This document shows positions 24,601 to 34,933 of a DNA stretch of 64,000 nt, in pieces. How positions within the stretch are numbered: position 1 is the stretch's first letter; each line of letters opens with the position of its first letter. Both the position numbers and the translations under genes were made by a program. Origin of the DNA: Trachythela sp. YZ-2020 (Eukaryota; Cnidaria; Anthozoa; Malacalcyonacea; Clavulariidae); contig JADLSH010000363.1 in the NCBI GenBank assembly GCA_016169945.1, positions 2,452,501 to 2,516,500 on the forward strand, read 5' to 3'. The notes beneath the pieces are model-generated. The model was not told where the DNA came from. It saw only the letters and a program-made list of their open reading frames with translations, and searched no databases.

Positions 24601-27600
24601 ACTATACATTTGCTCTATATCTTTATTATGGTATTGAGCACTCTCCGACATTCAATGAACCAAAACATACATATAATGTATACTATTTGTGATATATTTG
24701 TACAGGATTATGTATAATATGACAATCTATTCTATTCTAGAACTGCAGCGATAACAGCGTATACGAGGCGTCACTACATGAGCTGAGGAAAAAGCTTTCT
24801 ACTAAGGTAAGATATCCGCCCAATTTATAAACGCCATCTTGAAATTGCAATTCATTTGTACGGTGCTGTGTCGTACGGTGCTCAGTGGTGTAACTTAACG
24901 CTTGCCCGGAGCAAGTGAAAATCTTTACGGGCAAGTAGAAGTTTCTTCTTGGTTGCCCGATCGGGCAAGTTGCTTTCGGTTTTAGGTTTGCCAGAACAAG
25001 CTGGCCATCTCTAAGTTATTATCCCCAGTACATCATTAATTGAGTAAAATATGAAAGAAATGAACATGACTCGACGGACATTGTCCGACCATTGTACGAC
25101 GGATATTGTGCCTCGACTTAAATTCAACTTCAATTCTTAAGGAAAATAAGAAAATGATGATTGGTGTAAATTGGTGTACTATAATGCAAATTGTAGTTAT
25201 CCATCAACATATGCGTACTGAAAATCATTTGCTTCAAATTTTGTTATTATGTGAACCAAAGCTAGATCTAATGGCAAGTGAATTTTATTCAGGGCAACCA
25301 TTTTTCATGTCCTACTTGCCCTGATCGCAAGTGGTCAAAAAAGTTAAGTTACACCACTGGTGCTGTGTATTGTATAGACCATTTGCAGAATTACTGGGGC
25401 GTACCATTATACACGCAGACAAGAAGGAATCGAAGAACGAAGTCGAGGCTATGTGTGTATAATGTTATACGCTCCACTAATTCTCTGAAAATTGTCTATG
25501 ACACTGGGCAATCTTCAAAATGGGAAATGGGAAATCAGGGCATCGCATATCCTATCGTATTGTATTGTATTGCGGGTCATCCATGGTTATTGAATGAATG
25601 TTCTTAAAAAGCTGTGAATCAAATAATGAAACAAAAAGGAATGCTTTTGGTTGCAAAAAAACAGACTAGTTTTCAGAATAGTCACAAGACAGAAATGAGC
25701 TGGGAACAATAAATATAAGCGAACAAAATTGATTCGTTAAAATATGTTCATGACAAATTCACCACATAGTATCTTTAAACGACATATATCCATAGTTTCA
25801 CAGCTTATCACTATCCGGTGGATAGCACTATTCGGCAATCAAAATGCATCTCGATTAAAAATGGCGTCATTATTTACGAAAGAGTCAGTTAACATGCATG
25901 AAAGGGCGTAAATATCGAAATATAAGGATTGGAGCGTTCAATTGCCTTTGTTTTATAGGCGAGTGGAATTCAGACGAGATGCATGAATAGAATAAGGAAT
26001 GTTCAATCAAAGGTAAAAATTGTTTTTTAACAAGGTCTTTAATCGCTGACATGCTACTCCTGTTTCCTCCAGAACAATATTTCACCAATTGTATCTAGTA
26101 TAAAGAAAGTTAGTTTAACTTCTGTAGTAAAACTGAATAACAAAAGAGGGTCCTCACTGGCTTACTGGATGTTCTCTAGGGAGAACATATTCAGTGTATA
26201 GTGGCTATAAAACTAAGAGATGGCCCTTACTGGATCTTTAGGAAGAACAGTTTAGAAGCAATGGAGCTATCCAGTATATAAATAGAGTTAGTATAGTTTT
26301 GGTTTCCTCCTGTAGTAACACTAGACAAATAAGGAATGATCCTTATTGAACCTCTAGTGAAAACAGTTTAAAAGTTAGAGCAACACTCGCGACGAGTGTC
26401 AACAACATATCGAAGCGAAAAAACAAACAATTTCGTAAGAAAAATACTTTGATTTTTAAAAATATATCGCAGCTAGCTTTTGCTGAATATAACGATCTAT
26501 ATAGGGAGAGCAGTTTTGACAACTGGGATACTGCAGATATCCTGTATAAATAAAGTTATACTTGCCGATTAGGCCAAGGACAATATGTATACGTCTTTTT
26601 CAGATTGACGATATTAGTAGGAAACTCCTTGAAGAAACGAGGAAATGTATTTTCAAAATGGAAAACAACACTGAAGTGGATAACGTGAAAAATATGCAAA
26701 AAGTACAGATAAATGAAAATAAAGTAAGTTCAAATGAATCTTGAAGCTATTTGTCGTCTGGTGGAAACACCACGATAGTGTATTTGGCGAAGCTTTTGAT
26801 CCACAATAAGCCATATGATCTTCATCAGTGAAAATAAATATATAGTACTATAGTATATACTTCAATTCTTTTTCTACTGAAAAAATATGAAAGTATATAG
26901 AAGGACGTTTGAGTTGAAATAGTGTTTTCTTATATTATGTTATTTGCATTGAAGAACAGTAGCGTAGCCAACCGGCCGATTTAGTCCCGCTATGCAAATT
27001 TGTTCGTGTTCATTGACGGTGAAAACAATCAATTTCTAAAGATCTAGAAATGAATGATGATTTGAATAGCGGGACCAAATCGGCGGGCTGGCTACGCCAC
27101 TGTTGACGAAGATCCAAAAAAATAATCGTGGTTGTTTTGTTTCAATTTGTTTGAGCTTTTTGAGCCTTCTGGATAAACTTTTGCATTAATTTTAGTTGCG
27201 TTCAAAATTGCTTTAAAACTTGTTATTCATGTTGACAACGCTGTGGAGGAGGCAGCGGATGATGCATTTGCTTGATTGCACACGGATGAATTATCAGAGG
27301 AACTATCTTTTCTTTCCTCAAGTTCTGTCCACACGGATCCTGCACAATAGCCCGATTCATGCCCTTTTTTCTGCACGTTCCTCAACTCCCAACACCTTAA
27401 AACCGCCAGCTACGCAGGCTATGCTAGAGCCGGTGGCTTGGCGTCTCGATGAATTGATAGATAGGTAGATAGATATTTTAATAGTTGTTCCCTACAGGGC
27501 TTTTCAACAACCATTTACATTACGACTACAGAGACATTACACGGACACGAACAGACCGAGGTAAACCGTAAGCTTACAAATGGCGCCTCTAGCAGCCGCT

Positions 27601-28800
27601 ATATTAGTTCATATCCCTTTTGTGATCTGTACATGCAACTAGGTGTTGATTTTGAAGAGGGGGGAAAACCGGAGTACCCGGAGAAAAACCCTCGAAGCAC
27701 GGGAGAGATCAACTACGACAACTCTATTCACATGAGTCCCTAGTTGTTGCAAGTCGACACGAAGACTGTGCCCAGGTGGTAACCCATCCAGCCACTGAAC
27801 TCGCCCGACCGGGCTTAACTTGGAACTTAGTGGTGAAAGGCGACGCGCTATAGCTGTTTGCCACGTTCTTGCGTGAAACTTGTGCGCGTAGTCCGTCTTG
27901 ACGGATGATCTGTCTAAGAGTATGTGTATGAATACGGCATTATAGACGAACTAAGAGGGAAAACCTATGCTTTGTTACCCGTAGTTAGGCGATTTTTGCA
28001 GCAAGACCTGCAAGATGGTATCGTTTGTTTCAGGATCCTTAGCATGTATAGATCGCACTAGTTCGTCTGGATAGTTCACCTTACATACATACAAATATAC
28101 TACATACAAACTTAATTTACGCACGCTAGCCTCAAAAACTACAAGCTGGTTTCCATGATCGGGCGTGGTCAGAGAAGAGAATAAGCTATACATATGCCAT
28201 ATGGTATATACATAACAAGACATTACAAAAGTATAACATGATCACCATCCATAAGACATTCGAAAGATGAAAAAGGACGAGCCAGTTCAAGTCATTCTTT
28301 GATTTATATTCCTTTTAAAATAACGTCCGTTTGTTTACATTTTAAACACGCTATATTTAAAAAATTATGATGTGTTCTGGTTCGCTATACTTTAAATAAA
28401 TACAGATTCGAGTTTCTGATTTAGAAGATGTCGAATTTTAGTCGAAACAACGCGAAATTTGGGCATTGTTTACATCGCGGGACCCCCCATAGCACATGCG
28501 CAGAATGGACTTTACGTGGTCTTTAAAGATGGAGCAATTTGAAGATAGGGTAGAAAATAGGGTAGAAATCGGACCAATTGCAATACCTCGTGTAACAGGA
28601 CTTTAACTTTTCATTTTTAGAATGTTGCGTTTCAATTCGTCGGGGTGACATGCTGCATTGAATATAATCCTTTAAATGTCAGCAACGCCATTTTGGAAGT
28701 CAAGGAGACGTTTAGCAATATAACATACGCTTGTTATTGTGTAGCGGGACAGAAATGCAATATCTGTTACTGGAAATGTAGTGGAACCTCAACACATTAA
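15210..28800 (+). CDS. Gene 3: predicted type II membrane protein with long charged stalk and C-terminal Cys domain, no collagen exon
   Basis: The model joins exons 15210-15612, 22491-22612, 23888-23941, 24741-24806, 26604-26723, 27498-27560 and 28621-28800, giving 335 aa and TAA. Residues 1-97 are hydrophilic and basic, 98-118 a membrane span (GGIIFLTTVLLLAPMVISVY), with a Cys soon after (TATCASQ). Residues 135-276 form a charged stalk; exons 2 and 5 are the most coiled-coil-like. Sequons NCS, NNT, NVS and NIT lie after the span. The end has C-x26-C-x-C-x5-C-x6-C with TYACYC and CNICYWKC, and an extra Cys beside the first. Intron 1 is 6.9 kb and filled by transposons. Exon phases match gene 2 exactly. 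A small exon could have been missed in the longer introns. The function is not recognised. Confidence 0.72.
16290..16455. repeat. Inverted-repeat miniature element, GCAGAATTACTGGAGC family, copy 1
   Basis: The left arm CCATTTGCAGAATTACTGGA faces TGCTCCAGTAATTCTG on the right. A related copy lies at 25373-25500 in another gene 3 intron. Confidence 0.6.
17159..17430. repeat. Inverted-repeat element
   Basis: TGATACAAAATCCTGCTGAT at 17161 faces ATCAGCAGGATTTGTATCAG at 17406. The arms are about 28 bp. Confidence 0.65.
17752..18489. repeat. Inverted-repeat element with a second one nested in it
   Basis: Arms of about 120 bp: GCGCTGGGCCTAAATTGCAG at 17761 faces CTGCAATTTAGGCCCAGCGC near 18448. Inside, 17954-18303 has ends GGATTATTCTAAGG and CCTTAGAATAATCC and several GTGCAGTGATAA words. 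Confidence 0.7.
18659..21169. mobile_element. Mutator-like non-autonomous element with long inverted repeats and a 9-bp target duplication
   Basis: The arms are 18659-18850 and about 20958-21169, made of GTCGCGGGT / ACCCGCGAC words followed by matched AT-rich sequence. The tips are GAGTTTGAATAATGGTCGCG and its complement. GAAAATAAG occurs just outside both ends (18650-18658 and 21170-21178), the 9-bp duplication usual for Mutator-type transposons. No transposase reading frame is visible in the 2.5 kb, so it would need a helper. Confidence 0.75.
19351..20258. repeat. Inverted-repeat element nested in the Mutator-like element
   Basis: The left arm has ACCTATCAATGTTAAGCCGG and a run of G, then GGGCATGGGTAGGGGATTTG. 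The right arm near 20196-20258 is its complement. It lies wholly between the arms of the larger element, so it inserted later or was carried as cargo. Confidence 0.65.
21473..21760. repeat. Two adjacent palindromic miniature elements
   Basis: 21473-21654 has arms AGTAAAATTACATAGGTGAT. 21658-21760 folds almost completely, from ACAATTATTCGCC to GGCGAATAATTGT, with an inner GGTGAATATCGGTGAATAAA arm. Confidence 0.7.
22491..22612 (+). CDS. Gene 3, coiled-coil exon 2
   Basis: The acceptor is TGTTTTCCTAG and the donor CAG|GTAAGC. It completes the phase-1 codon and encodes 41 residues, with a clear heptad run (KYSELKELISEVKELQTKYQ). Confidence 0.8.
23083..23194. repeat. G-rich minisatellite
   Basis: About six imperfect copies of (G)nTTAATTAGGGAGAGGG. 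It lies in the intron between exons 2 and 3 of gene 3. G runs could form four-stranded structures; that is inference. Confidence 0.8.
23297..23654. repeat. Palindromic element flanked by TA
   Basis: The arms span nearly the whole 358 bp. The tips are CAGTC..CCGGATGTTCTC and GAGAACATCCGGTACGACTG, with TA at both outer edges (23295-23296 and 23655-23656). A TA duplication is typical of Tc1/mariner-type miniature elements; the class is inferred. Confidence 0.7.
23888..23941 (+). CDS. Gene 3, stalk exon 3
   Basis: The acceptor is TAATAATTTAG and the donor CAG|GTAAAG. Eighteen codons in phase 0 (SEGDSPESSVRDQRKSRQ), polar. Confidence 0.6.
23980..24690. repeat. 700-bp inverted repeat with internal hairpins
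   Basis: The outer arms share GTTTTGGTTCA, TGCTC..ATACCAT and GATA(G/T)AGCAAAT words in inverse order. An inner pair runs 24199-24605 (TATAGGTTGGCTTAC and its complement) and a perfect hairpin lies at 24343-24397 (CAACCTCGTACCCAGGGT). It fills most of the intron between exons 3 and 4 of gene 3. Confidence 0.65.
24741..24806 (+). CDS. Gene 3, stalk exon 4
   Basis: The acceptor is TTCTATTCTAG and the donor AAG|GTAAGA. Twenty-two codons in phase 0, with an NCS sequon and a helix-like end (ASLHELRKKLSTK). Confidence 0.7.
25373..25500. repeat. Inverted-repeat miniature element, GCAGAATTACTGGAGC family, copy 2
   Basis: The left arm is CCATTTGCAGAATTACTGGG and the right arm has ACGCTCCACTAATTCTCTG. 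It is related to 16290-16455. Confidence 0.6.
26604..26723 (+). CDS. Gene 3, stalk exon 5
   Basis: The acceptor is CTTTTTCAG and the donor AAA|GTAAGT. Forty codons in phase 0, amphipathic (IDDISRKLLEETRKCIFKME), with an NNT sequon and one Cys. Confidence 0.7.
26957..27102. repeat. hAT-like miniature element, copy 2
   Basis: The ends are CAGTAGCGTAGCCA and TGGCTACGCCACTG-like sequence, with the same interior words as 603-753. The flanks TTGAAGAA and TTGACGAA match at 7 of 8 positions. Confidence 0.8.
27498..27560 (+). CDS. Gene 3, exon 6 at the collagen-exon position
   Basis: The acceptor is TTGTTCCCTACAG and the donor GAG|GTAAAC. Twenty-one codons in phase 0, Thr-rich (FSTTIYITTTETLHGHEQTE), with no Gly-X-Y. 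Confidence 0.6.
27655..27880. repeat. SINE-like dispersed repeat, copy 2
   Basis: It has the CCGGAGTACCCGGAGAAAAA core shared with 12440-12720 and lies in the last intron of gene 3. Confidence 0.5.
28621..28800 (+). CDS. Gene 3, terminal Cys-domain exon
   Basis: The acceptor is TTTTCATTTTTAG and the stop TAA is at 28798-28800. The 59 residues hold TYACYC and CNICYWKC plus sequons NVS and NIT. Confidence 0.8.
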   Translation, partial: NVAFQFVGVTCCIEYNPLNVSNAILEVKETFSNITYACYCVAGQKCNICYWKCSGTSTH

Positions 28801-29767
28801 GTCCCATGGTAATATTTCGTGTGTTATGATTGCACGCTCGACACTGTACATCAGGGTTATAGAACATGCCGCTGTGAAGGTAGGCTATATGACGAACAAA
28901 TCGCTATACGACGACGACGTTTGAGATTTATTCAAGCTGGATCTTTGGTAGATGAGAAAAATGTTTCAGTAAAACTCGCGTATATAAATTGTGAAAACCT
29001 GCATTATATTACAGAACCTGTGAATTAAATAATCCTCGGATTAGGCTGTCCACTAACCCAAAATTTAGCTGACTGTGACGTCACATCCATATTAGAAAAC
29101 AATATCCAAGATAGCGGAAAGCGCGCGAAATGTGATTAAAATAATAGGAAATTTGAGAACAATCCAGAAAATTGCATCTAAAAACTATGAGTGGATATAG
29201 CATAATTCCGTTGAATTCAATGCCCAATTCTTGAATATTTAGAATAGCCAGAAATGCCCAGAATATTTACAGACCTTTACAAACGTGAAAATTTACCATC
29301 CCAAAACCTGTTTTAATACGTTCTAGAACAACCAGAAATTGTAAGTACATCTTTGAACATCAGGTCAGCAACACCACAGTATATTTGTGGTGGTACACCA
29401 ATATGGTCGCCATTGACTCGCGACTCTATAATTATATGCATAGCAAATGCGCCATCCAGTCATACTTTTTAGATCAGGGATATCAATTCACGATTTCTAT
29501 ACGCGGGTTATTACTGTATACGAAATGAATTATGTTTTGACGGGAGCTACAGCTCCATAATTTGGATGAAAAGAGAAACGACTGTCGGACTGTGTTTGTA
29601 GAAGTGGGACATGGAATGAGCTTCATAAACATGTATAACTGAAGTAATATATTCAGTAATTTATTGAGTAACATTTGAAGCTTTGCTAAGATTGTTGTAT
29701 GTATTATTTGAATTTATACTTGAATTTAATATGCTAACTATCTGAGGTGAATGGAGAGCCTTTACAG

Positions 29768-29865
29768 CAACAACAGGTTTTTACAACGCTATTAGATACC
29801 TTAAAATTGAGATTTGAAAATTCTACTTCAAATCTCAAACTGCGGTTTGAGGTTGGTCGTCAGAG
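29768..29865 (+). pseudogene. Possible orphan stalk-type exon
   Basis: An acceptor-like CCTTTACAG is followed by an open, helix-like stretch (QQQVFTTLLDTLKLRFENST and onward) and a donor AGAG|GTAAGA. It resembles the stalk exons nearby, but the incoming phase 0 and outgoing phase 2 do not fit the family's phase-0 rule and no partner exons were found. It may be a relic. Confidence 0.25.
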
Positions 29866-29889
29866 GTAAGAAAATTCCGCCAAAATTAA

Positions 29890-30130
29890 GGTTTAGGTGG
29901 ATGGATATTTCGAGTGAAATATTATATACAATATTTTAGACCTGAACGGGAACGGCTGCGAAAAATGCAACTCTAAGTCCTCCGACAGGAATTGAACCTG
30001 CGGCCCTGCGATTCCGGTGCAGCGCTCTGACCACTGAGCTACAGAGTCCAGTTGCCAAGCGTTAACCACAAGTTCATGTATATATATAGATGCGGGTACT
30101 GCGGGTTGTGATAAGGTAAATTACAAGATG
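29890..30130 (-). repeat. tRNA-headed SINE-like repeat, copy 1
   Basis: On the minus strand 30049-29977 resembles a tRNA, with an A box (TAGCTCAGTGGTCAGAGC) and a B box (GGTTCAATTCC). The acceptor arm does not pair, so it is not a working tRNA. The flanking sequence (AACCACAAGTTCATGTATAT; GGTTTAGGTGGATGGATATT) recurs at 39763-39830 and 40672-40800. Confidence 0.7.
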
Positions 30131-30302
30131 TTTTTTACCGCAATTTATTAATTTATATTCGTAAAAAGAATAATCTTAAGGTCTCTATTGACAACTGGAC
30201 GGATCTCAAAGACTGCATACCTCCGTCAGCGAAAGTATCGTGCATATATTATACATGCTCAAACACTCATCAATATTCATTAGGCAAATTGTCAAATGTG
30301 CG

Positions 30303-30597
30303 TAATCAATTTAACCCGGGCGTTTTGTGACCCCTCCCGCGATCCAGTCGTATCATGTCAGCAGTTCACTGTTTAGCATACATTAGGGTTAGAGTACGTT
30401 TGGGGTTAGGGTTTGGGGTTAGGGTTTAGAGTTAGGGTTTGCGGTTAGGGTTTGGGGTTAGGGTTAGGGTTTGGGGTTAGGGTTTATCAACATCGAGTTG
30501 CTTTCGGGCGATGTTATTTAATATTTTGACGAAATACCGCTGACATGATACGTTTGGACCGTGGACGGGGAAACAGAACGCCCGGGTTGAATTGACT
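30303..30597. repeat. Inverted-repeat element enclosing telomere-like repeats
   Basis: The ends TCAATTTAACCCGGGCGTT and AACGCCCGGGTTGAATTGA face each other, with inner arms containing TATCATGTCAGC / GCTGACATGATA. The middle (30377-30487) is an array of TTAGGG and TTTGGGG words. Confidence 0.75.
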
Positions 30598-31736
30598 ACC
30601 TAATATGCATGTGCCTATTTGATTACGAGCAGAGGTTTTATACCTGGTAAAATTCGCCCTACTTAAAACCATAGTTAAAACCAATCCCAGGAGAAACATG
30701 GGTCTGTTCACCAACACATTTGAGATGTTAATAAACGCAAAATTTTATATAAAGAATACTAATGAACGAACCATTTTATATAAATTTTACGCTATTTTAA
30801 ATAGTAATTCCAAAACGTTTGACCCAAACTTTAGGCAAAAGTGAAAATAGATACAAAGTCAAACCGAATATAGTCGAACAAAGATCAAAACCAAATGCAT
30901 ACCCTAAAAACCATGAGTTTTAAAACCACGATTCTCAGCTGGTGAGAATTTAAAGATAGCCCAATTTAAAGATGGCGTGTTAACCATGGTTGATGATCAA
31001 AGACAATTTACCATACATTACTGATACATGCAGAGGTCTGAAAATAACTGTTAAACGCCACATCGTCTTTAAGAACAGTAAAATAATACTATACTTTAAA
31101 GACTTGACTACAGAATGCCATATAGCATGGGTATAACCATGTAACAGATATAAGACTAGTTAAAAAGGTCAAACTGAAGAAATTAAGACATATTTTACTC
31201 ACGTACGTATTACATTGTGAATTGAAGTCCTATATGCTCTTAAATTCCACTCCTATTGCGCCGGATGATAAAAAATCTTTCTGAATTCGTTCTATCCCAA
31301 AGCTTTCATCAGTCTAGCCGGTCCTAACCTGCCTGGCTACATCAAGCATGTCCATGCACGAGGCGATTAATTTACATGTTGAACAAAATGTGGTTGGTGT
31401 AATGCATCTGAAGTTTAATTACTATAATTAATATTGTTTGGTAGCTAACTCAACCGTATACTGCTGACAATAGAAAATAATATGCTCGTGGCCATAGAAG
31501 ACAATATTTTGTAGTCGTGTTTGAAGCTATTCAAATCATTCCTAATTGGAAGTTTTTAAACAAAAGAAGCACCTTTTCCTCTGATATTTTAAAACCCCGA
31601 GTGTTGTTCCGGCAGAGGGATTTGAATCCATGACTTCCCGCTTCATCGCTTCATAGTTCGATGAAATAGAATACATGTAGAACTATTACCTATTGTCATA
31701 CTGATTATGTATTTTCGCCCAACCGAAGCCAATACC

Positions 31737-31981
31737 ATAGAGTAAATATTATATAGAGGGTTTACTCTCTTGGGAACCTTTGAAGTTTTTGGGGTCGCGC
31801 ATATCGCATTACGCATGTTGACCGCCATTTCTCTGGCCAGTCAATTGCTTTTTCTGGCCAATAAGCACGCCGAACTGGCTGATCCGCCATTTCTCTGGCC
31901 AGTAAACTGCATATTTTTGCATAAAAAACCGAGGACACGTTGCACCGCTGAGTGGCCCTTCTGTATACATCTTTATTCGGT
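31737..31981. repeat. 240-bp dispersed element, copy 1
   Basis: It is nearly identical to 32944-33185 from ATAGAGTAAATATTATATAG to CTGTATA(C/T)ATCTT. GCCAATA flanks it on both sides (31728-31734 and 31982-31988), a likely target duplication. No inverted termini are seen. Confidence 0.75.
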
Positions 31982-32789
31982 GCCAATATCTTGGTTTAAT
32001 TAGCAATACGCATGCATGCGACAATAAACAATCATACTTTTTGCATAAACAATAATTTGCATATACAATGATTTCTGTTGTTTTTCATCGAGTTTCCAAG
32101 CATTCTTTATCCTATTTAAGCCGGATATTTAAGTTTTACTTGCTCATCTGTATACGCAACTTTGCCAAGTTTTTCTATGATAAGTACACTTGTTCAAAAG
32201 CCATGCTAGCTTTTTGCTCGTCTTTATGGGTCAACAAAGAAAACTTGTCAAAGTAATTTGAACACTTAGATGACGGTTGGCCAGCAATCTATTGTTGTAC
32301 TACAAGCCATCATGGCGGTCAGAAAACCAAAACTTTGTCATAGAAAATTTATTGTACGTACACACGTGCAATTAGCAAATACAACTGGTCCTAGAAAACT
32401 TGCTCGTCTGTAAACCAACTGAAGCAACTTATAATAAGCCACGCACAGACGAAGATGGTTTCCTTGACAAGTTTTATTTGCTCGTGTGTACGACAAAAAA
32501 TTGACAAGTTTTCCTTGACAAGGAGCATTGTTTAAAAAAGCTAGTCATGCCAGCTTTTGAACAAGGAATATTGTTCGTGTATACGGCCGACAAGGAAAAC
32601 TTGACAAGGAGTTAAGGAAATGCATGCGCATTACGCCACTGAACATTCATCTCCAGGTATACGTGAGGTATACATGAGTATTGATTAATATTGGGGCTCG
32701 TAAAACTTGTCGAGGAATTAAGAAAATGCGCGATACGCCACTGAACACTCATCTTCAGGTATACGTGATGATGGTGATGATAGGTATAC

Positions 32790-33209
32790 AATGTAGGGCC
32801 AAGTCCCACAACGCGCACAGCAGCTCGTTGGAAAAAATCCGCGAAATTTACAAAACGTTTCGTTGTTTCTATTTGGCACAAGAATTTGGGATTGACCTCG
32901 GTCTGAAAAATTCTTGATATCATGCGCATGGTACAGTCTCGTCATAGAGTAAATATTATATAGAGGGTTCACTCTCTTGGGAACCTTTGAATTTTTTGGG
33001 GTCGCGCATATCGCATTACGCATGTTGGCCGCCATTTCTCTGGCCAGTCAATTGCTTTTTCTGGCCAATAAGCACGCTGAACTGGCTGATCCGCCATTTT
33101 CCTGGCCAGTAAACTGCATATTTTTGCATAAAAAACCGAGGACACGTTGCACCGCTGAGTGGCCCTTCTGTATATATCTTCTGTGGTCTCGTCGAATAAA
33201 TGCATTTAT
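32790..33209. repeat. Host repeat shared with 47535-47705
   Basis: 32790-32943 plus 33194-33209 match 47535-47705 closely, interrupted only by the 240-bp element. ORFs over it on either strand are not conserved genes that I recognise. Confidence 0.7.
32944..33185. repeat. 240-bp dispersed element, copy 2, with 8-bp target duplication
   Basis: GTCTCGTC lies directly on both sides (32936-32943 and 33186-33193). The same host repeat at 47682-47689 has a single GTCTCGTC and no insert, which is an empty site. Confidence 0.85.
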
Positions 33210-33899
33210 TTTTTATCTATGAAAATAAAGCAATCTGATTGGCTAGCAAGCGTTTCAGAGCGGTCCGGATTTTTGCATCCGGCCCGCTCTGAAACTCATT
33301 CGGCCCGCTCTGAAACTCATCCGGGTCGCTCTGGATTACGCGACAAAACACAGGAGTGAAACAATTTTTAGATTAAAAAATCTACCCAAAAAGTTCAAAA
33401 AGCTATAGCCTAACGATAGTTAGAGTACAAAAATGAATTGCATCAACTCTAAAGGCTTCATACTAAGCACTACATAAAACTTAAAAACATGGACCAACTG
33501 TAGTGAAAACAAGATTTTTCTGCCCATTTGTTCAAGTACTTTTCGTATACATATTGTAAACCAAAAAAATTAAAGCCTTGGCCTTTGGCAAACAAAGTTG
33601 AGGCTATATGTTTCTTATCGTGAAACGATCAGAAAAAAATTACATTCAATTACAAAAAAATATCGTGTACATTTTTACAGTAAAATATCGAAAAATATTG
33701 TGTACATTTTTTTTTTGTGAGTTTCTTTCCAGTTTTCCTCATTTTTCGTCTTCGTGTTTTCTTTCAACGTTCAAGTTTTGTCAGCCTCGCTTTGATTTCA
33801 CAATTGCACTGATCTCAAATTATTTCGCTACACTGGAATTTTCAATTTTAATAAATTCTTAAATTTTACATAAATTATGATAAAAAATAAACACGTTAT

Positions 33900-33995
33900 T
33901 TGCCGGCAGCATCGGTCCGGATGAGAAAAACTGCGCCCTCGGTCTTGAGCACAGTTTTTCTCATCCGGACCTCGCAACCGGTAAATAACATATAT
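33900..33995. repeat. Hairpin repeat upstream of gene 4
   Basis: GGTCCGGATGAGAAAAACTG faces CAGTTTTTCTCATCCGGACC. It ends just before the sequence (34003-34105) that is also found upstream of the second gene 5 first exon. A different hairpin repeat (47720-47992) occupies the same place there. Confidence 0.65.
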
Positions 33996-34389
33996 ATATT
34001 ATAGGCCAATATTTATCCTTAAGCACATATAGTCCTTAACTTGCAAATAAGTAAACATACTTGATCTTAAATCATTACCGGAGTTATTACGGAGCAATAA
34101 TTTCATCAAGGCGGCTTCCACCTGTATTTCAAAACAGTTCCAAGCCAAAAATATGAAGGAAAGCTCAAGAATTATCGAGACTCTCCCAAGTTTATATTCG
34201 CATTCTATTGAAATACAGAGATTCTTTTGAAATTATTTGTTCCCGAAGCCACACAACTGACAAGTGGGAGTCTACTGCCTCACAGGAAGGAACGTAAAAG
34301 AGACTTAGATTTGTGACAATAACAAATAAACGGCAGTGGCTAGGATTAAGCAAAGTATACATATATAAACCAATATCAACCCATACAGC

Positions 34390-34933
34390 ATGACCACCGA
34401 GAAGAAATCGGTCTCTCAAGACATCACTATGACAGATTACGCTAATCTAGCGTTTAATCCATACGCCATTAGCACAGATGACTTGACTTTGAGTACGTTT
34501 GGTGGTGGTGAGCCAGCAAAAAATGGCAAAGCGATGGAAAATGGTGGATTTCAACCCGAACCTTTTGTCGAAGATAACCCACACTATGAGGACACTGCCG
34601 AAGTGGCAAAGAAAGCCGGGTTGAACACCGGCACAGGTCGTAGAAAGAAGGAGAATATAGTCTACGAGGCTGCTGGTTATAAGAAAAAACCTCAGAGCGA
34701 GAAACGACCTGAACCTAGAATTCGTGGTTCGAATATACCGCCTCGTCCAGCAGAAGATTGGAGTGGTATATCGAGGAATACTAACACCTGTTGGAAGCTA
34801 CCTTTTCTAATACTATGCCTGCTGGTTCTTATTTGTCTCGTTGGTACGGCATTTGGAGTATTGGCGTATTTCAACGAGAAGGAATGTTCGTGCAGTAATT
34901 CACCGCAAACACAGCAACAGTCTCAAGGACAAG
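34390..34933 (+). CDS. Gene 4, first exon (Tyr-rich cytoplasmic tail and membrane anchor)
   Basis: The donor ACAAG|GTAAGG leaves phase 1. The span LPFLILCLLVLICLVGTAFG is preceded by RNTNTCWK, basic on the inner side. The tail has four extra residues (QPEP) after NGGF compared with the gene 5 exons. Confidence 0.9.

Larger units (their letters stand above)
28801..34389. other. Intergenic stretch between genes 3 and 4
   Basis: No complete gene is supported. Contents: a possible orphan stalk exon (29768-29865), a tRNA-headed SINE (29890-30130), an element with telomere-like repeats (30303-30597), two copies of a 240-bp element (31737-31981 and 32944-33185), a repeat shared with 47535-47705, and hairpins at 33224-33355 and 33900-33995. 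Confidence 0.5.

Noticed and set aside
29977..30049. tRNA gene on the minus strand
   Set aside because: A and B boxes are present, but the acceptor arm does not pair, the base before the presumed anticodon is not T, and a truncated relative sits at 40672-40738. It is a SINE head.
34362..34370. TATA box for gene 4 (TATATAAAC)
   Set aside because: It lies only about 20 bp before the ATG, so a start site at the usual distance would fall at or after the start codon.
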